Source: Wolfiporia cocos
Lineage: Eukaryota; Basidiomycota; Agaricomycetes; Polyporales; Phaeolaceae
DNA: 64,000 nucleotides
Direction: 5' to 3'
NCBI GenBank assembly: GCA_029448655.1
Contig: JACCLO010000006.1
Location: 1,860,001 to 1,924,000, forward strand
Below, one piece after another: positions 33,628 through 47,440 of the stretch. The notes beneath the pieces were generated by a model. The model was not told the DNA's origin and made no database searches. It saw nothing but the letters and a program-made list of their open reading frames with translations. The position numbers were made by a program, and so were the translations under genes. Each line of letters begins with the position of its first letter. The first letter of the stretch is position 1.

Positions 33628-34120
33628 CCTTGACCACTCACTTTGTTACTAAGCCTCCGACATCACTTCAATCCATGTAAAAAATCCAATCAGGCGCTAT
33701 GTTACAGGTAGACAATATCGTATATCTTAGATTGTCATATAGGAGCTTGCCAGTCATCCTGTGGTCGAACCTACACGCCTTCCTCATATAGTACTTTAGT
33801 GTCATCATCACGTCCATCGGCGAGACCATGGCGCTGGACTGACGCCGGCCCTGACATAGTAATGGATGGTAGCCAAGCTGTGACTAGTCTTCCCCGACCC
33901 GTCGCCAGGGATCAGGCCATCAGGCTATGGGAAGTCGGGGTACAATGGCTGATCTCCGCAGCCGTGACGGATTCTGGGGTATGATTGCACTGCAACAATA
34001 CCCTTCCGGCGCGCCACGGATCTCCTAACTCTTACAGTAATAGAGATTTGATGGTTGAAGACCGTACGCAAGCTGACATTCATTGCGGTGTTGCCGCGTA
34101 GGCTCATCACGGCACGGACC
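33628..34120. other. intergenic between the acyltransferase and its decayed copy
   Basis: No gene seen. Short frames only. Confidence 0.5.
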
Positions 34121-35581
34121 ATGCATTCAGGGGATCCCGCTGATGCACAGGCCACGCCACTGCGCGAGGCCGGTATGTTATGTAATAACCAACGGCGAGC
34201 TGCCGCCTGCTGACGTGCAGTGCTTTCTGTAGCCTGCTTACTGGAAAAACTACACATTGCTCGGCATCATCTAGGGATGTACTCGTGTGGTGATATCTGC
34301 TCCATATCGTCACGGCAGCGGAATCGTCTTAGACGACGAGCCTACTCTATTCCGCGCGCTCGCACAGGTCATAGTACATCGGCAGGTCATAGTACATCGG
34401 CATCCTGCACTCTGCGTGCGGCTCACGGGCGGAGCCGACGGCCGACCGACATACACGCGCCTGCCGCAGATCGACCTCACACAGATCGTCACCTCCACGG
34501 ACACGGACGCGTCAGTCTGCGAGGCGTTTGAGGCGCAGATCACCCGCCGCTTTGACACTGGGTCCAACCTGCCTCTTTGGCATGTGCAGGTCCTGGGGAT
34601 GCGTCGTGATCTTCGCGTGGCACCATGGCATCGGTGATGGCGCGAGCGGAGTGGCGTTCCACCGCGCTGCGGAGAGGCGACCAAAATACCCGTACGCGAG
34701 GCCGGCGCACTCGTGTCGGTCCCGGAAGACATTTCGCTAATTCCGCCGCTGGAGTCGCTAGCCGACTCTCTCGTGAAAGTATGTCGGGAAGTTATGCTCC
34801 CGATATCATGGACGCCTCTCGACTCGGCGTGGACGGGGCGCCCTGTGCCTCAGCAAGACACCTCAGCCGCTAATATCCGGCTGCTGGGATACTCACCAGA
34901 GGAGACGTCTCGGATTCTGCATCTCTGCAAGAGCCACCACGCTACTTTGACCTCTGTGCTCCACACCGTATGCACCACCATCATATCCGAGCTAATCGTC
35001 GCAGATCCCGAGAACAGCGGGAGGTACACAAGTCGATCCCTGTCTCGCTGCGCCGTTGGACGACGACCCCAGCGGACGAGATGTGCGACGAGGTGTCGAT
35101 GCATCACGCGTACCCCCTACTCATGACGCGCCCGCCCGGACACACATCGTGGCTCGCCGCGTTGCCCTGGGACACTGCCACAGATCACGCCGTGACTCTG
35201 CAGAACTAGCAAGCAACGGAGCAGGTTGGCATGCTCAAATTCCTCTTTGGGAACTACGACGGGTACTTTAAGGGCATGCTGGGCAAGAAGCGAAATCTCT
35301 CGCCGCAGCTGTCCAACCTCGGTAGATTCCCCGCGACGGAGCAGGGAGCGAGCGGGGAAAGCTCGCAGAGCGACGCTGCTACCTGGGAGGCCACCGATAT
35401 GTACTTCACGCAGGCGCAGTCTGCGTCTCTTGCCGCCATCACCGTTAGTATCACTGGAACTCCAAAGGGAGGACTTGGGCTTACGATCACGTACAATCTA
35501 AACGCAGTGGACGATGCGTTTGGCGAGTCATTCTTCCGTCAGCTGAATGTCGCTCTCGATGAGATGGCACAGCTCTCATGA
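34121..35581 (+). pseudogene. decayed paralogue of the acetyltransferase
   Basis: Same architecture as the intact gene: first exon from ATG 34121 (MHSGDPADAQATPLREA), intron GTATGT to TGTAG, then LLEKLHIARHHLG. The reading frame is then broken repeatedly: near 34280 (before VISAPYRH), near 34600 (between LWHVQVL and FAWHHGIGDGAS), near 34710 (before VPEDISLIPP) and near 35030 (before PVSLRRW). An in-frame TAG lies near 35207, before MLKFLFGNYDGYFKG. The 3' end still matches the family (NLGRFP ... DMYFT ... GTPKGGLGLTI) and stops at 35581. These lesions rule out a functional full-length enzyme. Confidence 0.85.
34366..34401 (+). repeat. 18-bp tandem duplication inside the acetyltransferase pseudogene
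   Basis: Two exact 18-bp units, AGGTCATAGTACATCGGC, at 34366-34383 and 34384-34401. They duplicate six codons (VIVHRQ/H) without shifting frame. The intact gene has one copy-equivalent. Confidence 0.8.
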
Positions 35582-35671
35582 AGCACAGACCATACATCTA
35601 TGTAATATCATCCATTACAGACATCGTCCTCCGCGAAATGCATATGACCAGCAATTTTTGAGAATCGCACT

Positions 35672-38609
<2,938 letters not shown>

Positions 38610-38980
38610 AGACTCGAGAGAGAGATACACGACATGGCAGGCGAGGCGATGCCAGACGATATCACCCCGTCGCAGTATGATTGTAGTTCCAAATTCAGGG
38701 TCAAACGACTCCTTCGGTCGTTCATCAAATTCCACGAGATACAATTCTGCATCATGACTTATGTCGCGTAGATTCTCAAGCGTCTTAATATCTCATTTAC
38801 ATATCCTGACAGGGTTCGCTTGATCTCAGCGGCCGCAGCGAAAGACATTATTTCTCCTTGATACACAGAGTTGTTGCCTTCGTGCGGGATGTCGAGTTGG
38901 TAGAGCAGCATGCCACAAGATATGAGACTGAAGTAGAATATTTCCCGCCAGGAACATACGTATAATGTGGTCGAGCCAGG
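38610..38980 (+). pseudogene. F-box/LRR gene fragment (5' part only)
   Basis: Homologous to the N-terminal exons of the two F-box genes downstream. It encodes LEREIHDMAGEAMPDDITPSQYDCSSKFRVKRLLRSF, given here in parts: GEAMPDDITPSQYD, then FRVKRLLRSFIKFHE. An intron and GSLDLSGRSERHYFSL follow, then a stop inside what should be a longer exon (after FPPGTYV). No F-box or LRR part follows. It directly abuts the end of the duplicated VPS71 segment. Confidence 0.75.
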
Positions 38981-39160
38981 TGTTCTACCCATCATTATAA
39001 TCTAACCAAAATTACTGGATATATCGTACCTGTATTACGTTCTATTTGACGAATCTCATGTTGTGAACATTTGCTCCTCGTCGCGGTTGGTTTGCTCAAT
39101 ACACATCCTGAGATCTTTTAGCTACGAAGGAGTGTAGAATCTAGATAGCCGTAAGTCTAC

Positions 39161-39308
39161 CCCAGTCGTGGGGGTGGTGCAACGACTACATTCAGTACCT
39201 AGACAGCCGTCAGTCTATCTACATCGTCCTGTATGTGAGTACATGCGGTCACAGTGTATTGTAGAGTAGGAAAACATACCTCAGTCGTGGACGTGGTGCA
39301 ACGACTAC
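39161..39308. repeat. imperfect direct repeat
   Basis: A 29-bp unit ending GTGGTGCAACGACTAC occurs at 39161-39189 and 39280-39308, with about three differences. A second pair of similar units (CTAGATAGCCGTAAGTCTA and CTAGACAGCCGTCAGTCTA) lies between and before them. It lies upstream of the first F-box gene, and its function is unknown. Confidence 0.6.
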
Positions 39309-39552
39309 TTATGACTTATGTAAACATAGCTACACGTGATTTCGACAGCTATCGCGCGAGTGCTTATGAAAATGAAAATAGGTGTGGCTCACATAAATAG
39401 ATCAACCGTCTCGCATTTGAAGCTTTGAAGCTTGAAGTTGCTTTCGTCTTTTTCCGAGACAGCTCTCTCTTATGGCGTACGTGACGAAGCCTGCTTGTTC
39501 CTCAGCACAATACAATTAACTCGTACACTTCCTCTGTTGACTGTCTTTGAGC

Positions 39553-41852
39553 ATGGATTCCGAGGACGAAGCGCAGCTTGCGCAAGAAAAGAAAAAATGT
39601 ATGTCTGCCCAGTACGTTCGTCTGTGTATACATCTTGGGGACATCATCTTCAGATTGCCATACGGCTCGAATCGTCCATAATCCCCCTGTAACTACGAGA
39701 TCCGTGAATCAACGACAATACTAACGGTTTGTCTTAGTATTCAGCGTCCGTGTGCCGGCCCTGAGGTTGTACGAAGACGAGGAACGGGAGGCAAAGATAT
39801 TAGCTTATCGTCAATGCTGGCGGGAGATTGAGGAACGCAACAACACCGGCGACGAGATGCTGCATGATGACATCTCCAGGTTCGCGCACTACGATACCAG
39901 TTCCTTCTACAGGATCAGCCGATTCCTTGAGTCGTTCATCAGATTCCACGAGGTGTGATTCTGCACTATACCGCATAGCTGCATAAAGCGTTCTGGAATC
40001 TCACTTTCGTACTGTGTAGGGCTCTCTTGACCTAAGCGGCCGCAGCGAAAGACGCTACTCTTCCTTGAGAAAGAGAGTAATCGCCTTCCTCCGGGATGTT
40101 GAATTGATTCAGCGACACGCCACCAGACATGAGCAACGAATACAAATTCCTTTACGCTTTGAACACGTTCTCGTCCATTACGTCGTCGATCCCGCGCACA
40201 TACTGAAAGACTTCGAGGAGAAATATAGACTATCAAATGTGCATACCTTCCTTGATGAGATCTTGACATCTTCACAAATCCTGGTAGGTGCTCAGTAATG
40301 GGATCAGCTTCAGCCTGGACAAACCTTTTCGTAGACCGATGTGGGGCCCTGTTACAGGCCGAAACGGCGCCGATCTTGCAGCAAAAATATCTTCCGCCCG
40401 AGTTGATTCATCGCATCATGGACGTTAGTGAAGTCACAGAAGCGCGGTTGCTCGGAGCTACATGCCGCGAATTCCATGAGATTTCTAGAGCATATGCCTT
40501 CCAAGTAAGTACAGTTCCCCGGAAGTTCTGAGTATCGTGTCTGATGGAGTCAACAGACGCGTTCATTGACCCTCGGCAAGACCCTCCACCGACACGACGA
40601 TACCAAAGCCGATGCGATGCATTATCGAGAGAGGTTCCAATCAGAGCTCGACTTTCTACTATCTCGGGCTGACATTTTGCAACGCATACGTGACCTACGT
40701 ATATCCTCGTCCTGGGATGATGACTCCTTGGAAAGGGCTGACTTGGCGCCTGGTTCTCCTGCTCATGAAGATTTTTTTGCACTCGTGAAGCGTGGCATAT
40801 TGCGCGTATTCGATGGCACCAACAACCTTCTCCAGCTACATCTAGGTCAGCTCGATATTACTAGATCAATGATCTCGGCTATGTCATCAATGCATGCACT
40901 GTCCACCCTGTCACTCAGCGGCTGTCGGCTCGGGTCCCATTTACGCTCATTGTCTCGCGCGCCTCAACTGCCACAGGTCGTCAACGCGACTTTCACCCTG
41001 TTCTATCCAGCACATTATGACTCGCTTCACGTCTTACGTATTCTCCCCAACGTGCAAAAGCTTACCATCGTGGGCCTCGGATATAACGATTGGGCTATCC
41101 CCGAGTCTGTGATATTGCTCTGCAACCCCTTCCGTACAGCGAAGCGTGTGTTCATATCTGATTACGCGGATACCGACGAGGACATTCTCATGCTCGCTGC
41201 ATGGATCGCGGCTGCGTCTCAGGGCCCTGGGCAAAGACTGCCTCTCACTCATTTCAAGCTCGAAGTCAAACGCGGAATACGACAGCATGTCCTGATGACC
41301 CTTCTCTCTGCACTTCGCGGAGCTCCACTCACGGCCCTCTCTCTAATCGGCTTATCATACGTTGGACAGGAGCTATTCGAGAACCTCGCGAGTGCGTTTC
41401 CGGATCTTGGCGCGTTGACCCTTGTACACAGGCAGAATGACCTCCAAAGGCGCAATGGACCGAGTGTATGGCCGGGTACAACGTGGGAGTATGCTGCTCG
41501 ACTCGCTGGGTTTGCCAACCTGCGATATTTCGGGTGGAATTTCGACATAAGGCCGGTATTGGTGGACGTAATGTGCAATCTGCCGCTTGCCGAGAAGAAC
41601 GTTGAAGAGGCGAAATCATTGCTCTTGTTCCAGGAGCCAGTCGACTATGCGAGTGACTGGCAGTCTCTTGCGAGACTGTTCCTGGTATACTGCCCGATGC
41701 TCGAGCGACTCTTATTCATATCGGATACCACTTCCCAGCTCGAATGCATCATTACCAAGGATCAATCCGGGAAAATCATAATTGATACTGATACATTTAC
41801 TTATGTTCACCAAGATTACTATAAAGAAGTCAATCCACGTTCTGGCGTATGA
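39553..41852 (+). CDS. F-box/leucine-rich-repeat-like protein, copy 1
   Basis: F-box proteins recruit substrates to SCF ubiquitin ligases. Exon 1 (ATG 39553) encodes MDSEDEAQLAQEKKK. After an intron with a clear TACTAAC-like branch site, exon 2 gives FSVRVPALRLYEDEEREAK and RISRFLESFIRFHE, and exon 3 gives GSLDLSGRSERRYSSL ... HYVVDPAHILKDFEEKYRL. The F-box is YLPPELIHRIMDVSEVTEARLLGATCREFHEI, in parts YLPPELIHRIMDV and ARLLGATCREFHEI (about 40390-40485). The last exon (about 40557-41852) is one long LRR-like region (LSTLSLSGCRLGS, LTALSLIGLSYVG, LGALTLVHRQND). All exons join in frame. The substrate is unknown. The paired copy is at 42.5 kb. Confidence 0.8.
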
Positions 41853-42474
41853 AGCTCAACAACGTGTCGTAAACAAGTAGAGCCCCGAATCCGTTATCTG
41901 GACGGCGGTGCTTTGCCCAGCTAATATTTGTATTCGGGGCATGATCTCATTAAGCTGATGCGCGTATGATGGGTGTTCATGCCTATTTACTTCGTGGGCA
42001 TCTTACGTTCCGTCCATTGTACATATTCCGCACATATGTTGTTGCACATAGCTTGATTTCGTGGGATGCTCTTGCCCAAAGATGGGCTATATTATGAAGA
42101 CTCACGACTACTGAGTGTTCACAAATGGAACGTAATACCCATCATGTAACCAAAACTATATTGTAATTGTATCCCATTCTACTTCAACGAAACTCGCGAT
42201 CACGAATCTTGCCATGTAATTATTCGCTGTAAGTGACAATCGTGCATGTTTCTAATCCTGAACCCCGAATGGTCATTCTGCGATCTTCTGGCTATGGATC
42301 CGGAGGACTATTGAGTGGCGCGCGCGCGAGTGCCACGAAGCTAGCCGCATGCCGTTCAGAAGGGCAACTGTACTCCATCCGCATCCTATGCCGTTCCGTC
42401 TTGATTCCGCTTGACGACTCCTGGCTGTTCCTCAACACAACACATATCCCGTCTTCTTCTCGCTGTAAAGCCTT
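41853..42474. other. intergenic between the two F-box genes
   Basis: No gene. It holds the 3' end of copy 1 and the promoter of copy 2. Confidence 0.55.
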
Positions 42475-44786
42475 ATGGATTCCGAAGACGAAAAGCAGAT
42501 TACGCGTGAAGAGAAAAACAAGATAAGCTATTCTGTGCGTTTGTCTGCCATGTAGTCATAAAGACATCATCTCTTGGGCATGAATCGTCCATAATCGCCA
42601 CACTAATACATGGATCAGCAAAATACTGAATCCTCGTTCTAGCGTTCGGCCACCGTATAACCCTGAGGTTGTACGAGGACGATGAACGGGAGGTCAAAGA
42701 ACGAGCTAATAGGCTTTACCTGCTCGAGAGAGAGAGAGACGCAACATGGCAGGCGAGACGATGCCAGACGATATCACCCCATCGCAATATGATTATAGTT
42801 CCAGATTCAGGGTCAAACGACTCCTTCGGTCGTTCATCAAATTCCACGAGGTACAATTCTGCATAATGACTTATGTCGCATAGAATCTCAAGCGTCTTGA
42901 TGTCTTATTTACATATCTTGACAGGGTTCACTTGATCTCAGCGGCCGCAGCGAAAGACGTTACTGCTCCTTAAAAAACAGAGTAATTGCCTTCGTACGGG
43001 ATGTCGAGCTGGTAGAGCGGCACGCCACAAGATACGAGATCGAAGTAGAAGGTTTTCCGCCAGGAACATACTATACTGTGGCTTATTACGACGTTGAGCC
43101 CGCACATATACTGGCAGACTTCGAGGCCAAATACAGACTCTCTGAGGGCGTGGGAAACTCCCTCGGTACGATCTTCCAAGATGCTGGTAAGTAATCAGAT
43201 CTTCAGAGTTGAAACTAGCCAAGCGCGGACGTACCCTTTGCAGATCAATGTAGGGCCTTGCTACAGGCCGAAACGGCCCCGATTTTACAACGTAGATACC
43301 TGACGGATCTTCCGCCCGAGTTGATCCATCGCATTATGGATGTTGCTGAACTTGAGGAAGCGCGACTGCTCGCAGCTACGTGCCGCGAATTCCACGAAAT
43401 CTCTGCCGACTATATATACCGAGTAAGCACGGCGTGCGCAGAGTTTTGAATATCAAGTCTGATCGAGTCAAATTCAAATAGACCCGCTCATTGATCCTCG
43501 GCGACGAATCCCTTCGGTATCTCTTCGATGACGATCTCGACGCCGATATAACACAGTATCGAGAGAGGTTCCAAACCGAGGTCGACTTTTTACAGTCCCG
43601 AGCCGACATTATCCAACGCATACATAGCCTATCCATCTACTCTTGCTGGGGTGTCGGCTCCTTGGAAAAGGTTGGCCTGGAGCCTGGTTCCTCCACTCAT
43701 GAAGAATTCTTTGCACCCATGGAGCGCGGTATCACACGCGCACTTGACGGCACATTCAATCTTCTCCAACTACGCATAGGTAATTTCGGCATCACTGGAT
43801 CCATGATCTCGGCTATATCCTCTCTGAGTTCACTATCCCTTCTTGCACTCAGCAAGTGTTGGCTCGGATCCAATCTACATTCACTATCTCGCGCGCCTCA
43901 ATTGACACAGGTAGTCAACGTGATTTTCGTGCTGGAACAGCCAGTACATGACGACTCGCTCCACATCTTACACGTCCTCCCCAACGTACGAAATCTCGCA
44001 ATCGCGGGTGCGGCCATAGGGCGCGGATGGGCTATTCCCGGGTCTGTGGTGTCGTTCTGCAACCCCTTCAGTACAGCAGAGCGTGTGTTTATCTTTGATT
44101 ATGCGGACACCGATGAGGACATTCTCATGCTCGCTGCATGGATCGCGAATGCGTCCCGGGACTCTGGGCAGAGATTGCCTCTCACGCAATTCAAACTCGA
44201 AGTCCAACGCGGAATACGACAGCATCCCCTGATGACCCTTCTCTCTGCACTTCGCGGAGCTCCACTCACGGCCCTCTCTCTAATCGGCTTATCATACGTT
44301 GGACAGGAGCTATTCGAGAACCTCGCGAGCGCGTTTCCGGATCTTGGCGCGTTGACCCTTGTACACAGGCAGAATGACCTCCAAAGGCGCAATGGACCGA
44401 GTGTATGGCCGGGTACAACGTGGGAATATGCTATTCGACTCGCTGGGTTCACGAACCTGCGGTGTTTCAAGTGGAACTTTGACATAAGGCCGGTATTGGT
44501 GGACATGATGTGCAATCTGCCGCTTACGGAGAGAGATTACGAAGAGGTCGAGTCACCGTTGCTGGAACCAACTGACGACCTGAATGACTGGCAGTCTCTT
44601 GTGAGATTGTTCCTGGTATATTGCCCGACGCTCGAGCACCTCGTATTCGATTTGTACGTCATTGCCCAGCATGACTGTGTGATCACCAAGGACCAGACAG
44701 GGAAAATAGCAATTGATGTTCTAGGAAACGAAGATATCGATAAACAGGTAGACCCATCCGTGTTTAACGTCCTTCGTAGCCTTTGA
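42475..44786 (+). CDS. F-box/leucine-rich-repeat-like protein, copy 2
   Basis: Tandem paralogue of the gene at 39.6 kb. Exon 1 (ATG 42475) gives MDSEDEKQITREEKNK. The third coding block gives GSLDLSGRSERRYCSL, and the F-box is LPPELIHRIMDVAELEEARL (about 43310-43400). The LRR-like last exon runs to 44786. In exon 2 the frame of LRLYEDDEREVKERANRLYLLERERD does not match the frame of the following GETMPDDITPSQYDYSSRF. The switch falls in a GAGAGA microsatellite at about 42728-42740. Either a one-base indel has inactivated the full-length protein or a different N-terminus is used. The rest of the gene is open. A 197-nt block of the last exon is almost identical to copy 1. Confidence 0.7.
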
Positions 44787-45522
44787 ATCCGAGTCCGTCT
44801 TCCGAGCTGTGGTGCTTTCCCCGGCTACTTCTGCTCAGGCATTATTCAATAAAGTCGACGAGCGAGCGCATCGTTGTCGTACATATCATTTGGGCCTTAG
44901 ACTGTAAGGATGATATTACACCCTATATTCATCATGGAGTTCTCCCTTTCCCCCGAGCCCCCTGTATTTCTTAACGGAGTATGCTTGACCTGTAGACTGC
45001 ACTCATGGCAACAGCCCCATACTATGGCACATCGTTCCCGCCGATAGACGCCTATTTGGAATTCAGGCTGGCGATCACTTCGTCCGATGCACTCGAGACA
45101 TCCTCTTCACATGTATATGTTCTCTAACAGGTCACCATAGAGGGTTGTAATACGTATGACATTGCGCCCCAGCGACAACCAAACGCCACTGTATGCTTCA
45201 CGACACTGCCATGTTCCCCGTCGGGACCACAGCTCACAGCTGCATGATGATGCAGCTTCATTTCTTAGCATCTCAATACGGGGCCCAAGGACAAAGACGA
45301 AGTCACGAGCCTGACAGCCACGTATACAGCCTTGACCGAGCGTGTCCTGGCCCATAATTATATGAGAAAGGATGGGCACCTACATTGGAATGAGAACAAC
45401 CAATGAACCGAAGGATCAAGTGGAGACCTGGTACCCTGAGAAACGTGGGGCCTCCGAGATCAACGTCGTTGGCCCCAAATCAGGCTGTAATGATCATGTC
45501 CGACGATTCTTCCATACATTTA
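44787..45522. other. intergenic, between F-box copy 2 and the broken MET2 copy
   Basis: No gene recognised. Only short frames are present. Confidence 0.5.
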
Positions 45523-45902
45523 GTGTCCGAATTGATAGTCACAGGAGATACCGAACCGTACGGCGAGCCGATGGTATTCGCGCAAAAGATGAAGTAGCGG
45601 TTGGGGTCAAAATGTCTTTCCCCGTCCCGCCTAGCATCCTACGTCAAACGTAAGCCCATAGTCGATGCAACGTATGGCTCGCCAGTCCTCGACGTCCGAG
45701 CTCCCGGTGAACGCATGGTAGATGATCATGACATTGTCCCTCGTCTCGTTCAGCTTGCCCCGCGTCTTGTACGCGACGGGGACCGTATATTCGAACGTAG
45801 ATCGCTGGTATGGCGGCCTGGGAGAAACGTTCAGGTACCCAATGACGCAGCGAGGTCGCTAGCACATTCTGTGGGATTGGAAAGGGCCTTGTCCGTCTGT
45901 GC
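45523..45902 (-). pseudogene. partial MET2 pseudogene
   Basis: Homologous to the first MET2 exons at 37245-37740 but with a deletion of about 130 bp (near 45783) that removes the region around the start codon. Further small indels are present, and there are no downstream exons. It lies next to a broken VPS71 copy in the same arrangement as the intact pair, so it arose by segmental duplication. Confidence 0.8.
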
Positions 45903-46395
45903 GAGCGGTGTTAACGAGAGTCTGAGAGCTGCAGAACCGATCACGCAAGTCAATTTCCGATCGTCCATCACTTCTCGCCACCATTGAAGCTTGAAGCTTG
46001 AAGATGTCCCCTCGCAGACTGCGTGCGTGCGTGCTCACAGGCACACACCGCTCAGCCCACAAATGTCAGTACTTACCGCGCAGGTAGCCACGCGCCAGGC
46101 GCAGTCCTCCTCCGCGCAGCTCGACCCGGAGGTCATCGCGAAGCGCACCAAGCGGCACCTCGATGAGCTAGAGGTGCGTCCGCCCGCCCGTGCGCCGTAT
46201 CTGACCCGTCCGCGACAGCGCTCGAGCTACTCCGAGCCCTCTGGCGTGCTATTCCCGGGGCTCGACGTAGAGTTTCAGTCAACTATCTTAATCTGCCAAC
46301 TGCCCTTCGCTTAAGAAATCGCAGTTGCGAGCTAGGTTTGCACGCAGATTAATCTGCTAGCTGCAGCAGATTAATCTACTGTGACAATAAAATGG

Positions 46396-46480
46396 TACAT
46401 CCAGGATTCAAACCAAGGACCTTAGCACAGATGAGAATAAGAGCATCATAGCATAATTAGCCAACTGAGCCATAATCACA
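46396..46480 (-). other. tRNA-like pol III module, left arm of copy 2
   Basis: On the minus strand, the A-box TGGCTCAGTTGG (46472-46461) and the B-box GGTTTGAATCC (46414-46404) are 46 nt apart. A TTTT run follows at 46392-46389. The acceptor and T stems do not pair fully, so it is tRNA-like rather than a tRNA gene. Confidence 0.5.
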
Positions 46481-46767
46481 ACAGTTACCATTGACCAATC
46501 AAAATATATATAACACAAATTTTACACACAATTTCCGCAAATCATCAAGGCAACTAACTGCTACAACAAGCATGAAAAAATCAATGATAGTGGTAGCTTG
46601 TTTTGCCATGCCTGACCTGGAGCAATTCACAATGGGAAAGTTGAATACACTGGAATCACAGGTCTTTAGAGGCAGATTCATTTGTATTTGTGTATGGAAG
46701 ATGTTAAACTGCGAAAATGAAGTTTACAAAATACTCTATATATTTCCTAAATGTGCAAAGAAACTAG

Positions 46768-46860
46768 TTGCACTGTAGCTCAGTTGGCTAATGTATGCTG
46801 CAATGCTCTTATTCTCATCTGTGCTAAGGTCCTTGGTTTGAATCCTGGATGTACCATTTT
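46768..46860 (+). other. tRNA-like pol III module, right arm of copy 2
   Basis: A-box TAGCTCAGTTGG (46776-46787), B-box GGTTTGAATCC (46835-46845), terminator TTTT (46857-46860). It is nearly the same sequence as the left-arm module, in opposite orientation. Confidence 0.5.
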
Positions 46861-47440
46861 ATTGTCACAGTAGATTAATCTGCTGCAGCTAGCAGATTAA
46901 TCTGCGTGCAAACCTAGCTTGCAACTGCGATTTCTTAAGCGAAGGGCAGTTGGCAGATTAAGATAATAGACTGAAGTCCCTCGCTCGACGACGACGACGC
47001 CGCGCCCGGGGGGCGCTCCGCCAAGGGGCGCGCGCGGCAGACCATCTCGGACAAGCGCGAGTGGCCCGGCCTACGCAAGAAGAAGTCGACGATGGCCGTG
47101 CGCACCGCCGTGCTGCACCGCAAGAACCTTGCGACGCTGGTCGACGAGTCGGTGCGCCCGCGTTTGTTTGTCCGCGTGTTTTGCGTTTGTCCTCACCGTG
47201 CCGCGCGGACAGAGGATCGCGGGATACCCGCCGGATGTGCCGACGTATCTGACAGCCGTCGTGCCTCCGCCGCGCGAGCCGCCTCGGCTGCTGTGCTCAG
47301 TGTGTGGGTACTGGGGCAAGTACAAGTGCCAGCGGTGTGCGACGCCGTATTGCGACCTCAATTGCGAGGCCGTCCACAATGAGACACGGTGTGAGCGAAG
47401 GGTTGTTTGATCTGATGAACGGCAGCTGGCGATCCCTTAT

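Larger units (their letters stand above)
46268..46982. mobile_element. non-autonomous inverted-repeat element with two tRNA-like modules (copy 2)
   Basis: A 715-bp insertion starting TAGAGTTTCAGTC and ending GACTGAAGTCCCTC, flanked by the perfect 8-bp duplication GCTCGACG (46260-46267 and 46983-46990). The outer 200 bp or so of each side are near-identical inverted repeats. Each arm contains two AGATTAATCT palindromes (46346, 46368; 46872, 46894) and, further in, a tRNA-like module reading outward. The AT-rich interior has no convincing coding frame. Eight-bp duplications are typical of hAT transposons, so this is probably a hAT-type foldback MITE. It shares terminal sequence and plan with the element at 11973-12649. 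Confidence 0.8.
46004..47410 (+). pseudogene. VPS71/SWC6 copy interrupted by an inverted-repeat element
   Basis: The exons correspond to those of the intact gene: start MSPRRLR at 46004, QLDPEVIAKRTKRHLDELE, then YSEPSGVLFPGLD. Here a 715-bp element (46268-46982) breaks the third exon with an 8-bp duplication, GCTCGACG. Coding sequence resumes with DDDAAPGG, ISDKREWPGLRKKKSTMAV and the complete HIT finger, CSVCGYWGKYKCQRC through HNETRCERRVV, ending at 47410. The intron 1 acceptor region also has about four extra bases. The element brings an early stop, so full-length protein is not expected. Confidence 0.85.
45523..47440. repeat. segmental duplication, copy B
   Basis: Counterpart of 37245-38609, extended by the inserted element. 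Two F-box genes and an F-box fragment lie between the two copies. Confidence 0.8.

Noticed and set aside
19976..35671. Cytochrome P450 expected in a terpene cluster
   Set aside because: I looked for the haem-binding FxxGxRxC motif and the ExxR helix in the cluster region and found none.
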